From contig CAJYLH010000040.1 in assembly GCA_913775525.1 (NCBI GenBank), forward strand, positions 38,910 through 102,909: a DNA stretch of 64,000 bases, in the 5' to 3' direction. The notes below the pieces were generated by a model. It worked only from the letters and a program-made list of their open reading frames with translations, made no database searches and had not been told where the DNA came from. The position numbers and the translations under genes were made by a program. The DNA is from an uncultured Chryseobacterium sp. GTDB lineage: Bacteria; Bacteroidota; Bacteroidia; Flavobacteriales; Weeksellaceae. Of the stretch, positions 62,534-64,000 are shown one piece after another; the first letter of the stretch is position 1; every line of letters starts with the position of its first letter.

Positions 62534-63478
62534 ATGAACATTAAAAATTTACAAATGCTTATCTTAATAGTATTAAGCTCTTCTATTACTGCTTTTGGAC
62601 AAGTAGGAATTAATACATCTAAACCTAAAGCCACTTTTCACATTGATGGTGGCAAGGACAATCCTATAGATGATACCAATATAACAGCTGTTCAGCAAGA
62701 AAATGATTTTGTGGTAACAAGTAATGGAAATGTTGGAATAGCAACTATTGCTCCAACTGCAAAATTGGAAATAAATGGTAAAACAAAAATTAATAATTTA
62801 CCAGTGAACGGCACAACCGGTTTTACAGCTACTAAGACCGTGGTTGCTGATGCCAACGGAATAATAGGCGTTTTGAATGGCTTACCACCATCTGCATATA
62901 ACGGCTATACTATGACTTCTCTTAAGAATTTTAATACTAGCAATGCTACAACTCGCTCATACAGTTATAATCAACTGGTAAGTAGCAACTGTTATGATAA
63001 TAATGGGAATTTTTCGACAAGTGGAGTGAGATGTGATGTGCCTACAAGTACTGTTTTTAGCGAAAATTATCAATTTTCTTTTGATAAAAGCAGTACTAAT
63101 ACTGATAAATATATTCAAATGAACATAGACTTTAATTCTATATTTGCTTATAAGAACAATGTTATTCCTCCTTCAGGATTCTACTATATATATAATATTG
63201 ATGTTACAATAAACGATATTGTAGTAAAAACATATAATAGCAATTTAACGATTCCAGCGGGTGGAAATAATAATTTTACACAATCAAAGTCAATTACTGC
63301 AGACTTATCAGGTATTTCATTAAATCCTACGAATAACGTAGTAAAAATTTATTTTAAAATTAGCCAAAATCTTTTTAAAGCGAATGCTGGCACAGCTAAT
63401 GGGAATTTTGAAAGCACTGCACCTAAATTAGTAGATTTAAGTATAACAGATATGTCATTTCTTCTTTATGAAAAATAA
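62534..63478 (+). CDS. Secreted 'VGINT' family protein
   Basis: A 314-residue protein with signal peptide (ending TAFGQ) and then VGINTSKPKATFHIDGGK and a second KLEINGKTKI repeat, the same N-terminal family as the 660-residue neighbour. The C-terminal half is a beta-rich domain (YQFSFDKSSTNTDKYIQMNIDF). It has a single Cys pair (SNCYDNN and VRCDVP). The gene is more AT-rich than most of the window, suggesting recent gain. It ends about 80 bases before the IS transposase. Confidence 0.78.
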   Translation: MNIKNLQMLILIVLSSSITAFGQVGINTSKPKATFHIDGGKDNPIDDTNITAVQQENDFVVTSNGNVGIATIAPTAKLEINGKTKINNLPVNGTTGFTATKTVVADANGIIGVLNGLPPSAYNGYTMTSLKNFNTSNATTRSYSYNQLVSSNCYDNNGNFSTSGVRCDVPTSTVFSENYQFSFDKSSTNTDKYIQMNIDFNSIFAYKNNVIPPSGFYYIYNIDVTINDIVVKTYNSNLTIPAGGNNNFTQSKSITADLSGISLNPTNNVVKIYFKISQNLFKANAGTANGNFESTAPKLVDLSITDMSFLLYEK

Positions 63479-63558
63479 TTTTTTATAAAATGAAGTCGTC
63501 TTGAGTTTTGATAAAACGCTGTTGACAGTTTGAAATAAAAAAAGGGATTAGGAAATTT

Positions 63559-64000
63559 GTGTCGCTAAACCAAAAAAAATCCTATCCCTTGTACAAAGTA
63601 CTGAGCAAAGATACAAGAGAATTAGAAATCGTCCCTTATATTCCTGTTGGAAAAAGAGGGTTCAAATCCAAAGTACCCCTCTGTGAGATTATTAATTGTA
63701 TTTTATATAAGCTTAAAACAGGTATTCAATGGTATCTTTTACCTATTCTTCAGTTATTCAGCAAAGAAGTCCTTCATTATAAAGCAGTCTTGGGATATTA
63801 TCGTAAATGGTGTAAAGCCGGGATATGGCAAGCCTGTTGGAGTATTATCTTACAAAAGAACAGATCAAAAATTATTTATCCAGTGGAGATGTAGATGGCA
63901 GCCACACAACAGCCTTGCGAGGTGGTGAAGCGGTTGGCTATCAGGGTAGGAAAAAACGCAAGACGACCAATGCTATATATCTGACTGATAGAAACGGTTT
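63559..64000 (+). mobile_element. IS5-like insertion sequence, left part, transposase in two frames, cut by window edge
   Basis: A GTG-started frame (63559-63894) encodes the N-terminal domain (RELEIVPYIPVGKRGFKSKVPLCEI, KTGIQWYLLP, YYRKWCKAGIWQACW). The catalytic start follows in another frame: SSGDVDGSHTTALRGGEAV and GYQGRKKRKTTNAIYL run to the window end, the Asp in DVDGSH being the first DDE residue. So a frameshift, programmed or mutational, falls near 63845-63885. The left end of the element is probably around 63490, but its inverted repeat cannot be fixed without the right end. It sits beside AT-rich, probably foreign genes. Confidence 0.85.

Overview
The window looks like chromosome of a Chryseobacterium-like member of the Flavobacteriia (Bacteroidota). 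The evidence is SusC/SusD outer-membrane pairs, a glycosylasparaginase of the Elizabethkingia/Flavobacterium type, DUF2490, DUF2911 and 'VGINT' surface proteins, a grasp-with-spasm peptide cluster, start codons without Shine-Dalgarno motifs, and several promoters of the Bacteroidota form TTG/TTTG-N(16-23)-TAnnTTTG. Genus-level assignment is an inference from gene families, not from a marker alignment.

Layout. 0-9 kb: an AEC transporter, then minus-strand glycan-degrading enzymes (GH2 beta-mannosidase, GH20 hexosaminidase, Tat-exported glycosylasparaginase) that could together dismantle N-linked glycans. Between them lie a GxxExxY gene, a tandem array of about four 203-bp structured repeats, and cutC. 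9-11 kb: both subunits of a 3-oxoacid CoA-transferase. 11-20.3 kb: a polysaccharide utilization locus (SusC, SusD, GH144, esterase, GH3), best explained as beta-1,2-glucan use. 20.7-31 kb: mixed housekeeping and envelope genes, including a cold-shock protein beside a DEAD-box protein that has lost its second RecA domain, a GT14-type glycosyltransferase and a KAS III-like enzyme.

31-38.5 kb is accessory: VOC proteins, a tandem paralogous pair of secreted proteins, a zeta-toxin-like kinase overlapping a small upstream gene (candidate toxin-antitoxin), and an XRE regulator with a perfect 36-bp palindrome at its start. A divergent promoter there reads into a long hairpin RNA candidate. A set of hairpin repeats follows. 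38.5-50.5 kb: a very large alpha-2-macroglobulin-like protein, a UbiA-like protein, recF, a DUF721 protein, a PF10136 membrane protein, mtgA, a metal/cofactor-binding lipoprotein and tRNA-Arg(ACG).

50.6-54.8 kb: GNAT, a possible gene remnant, and a divergent MocR regulator facing a cupin/DHDPS-like/thioredoxin-like operon. 55-58.1 kb is the most notable region: an AT-rich grasp-with-spasm RiPP cluster on the minus strand. It holds a 55-aa precursor peptide with a GG leader, an intergenic hairpin, an ATP-grasp maturase, a 61-aa unknown ORF and a SPASM-domain maturase, and it faces a small XRE regulator. 58.3-64 kb: secreted and surface proteins (DUF2911, carboxypeptidase-regulatory-like, two VGINT proteins), AT-rich spacer DNA, and the left part of an IS5-like insertion sequence cut by the window edge.
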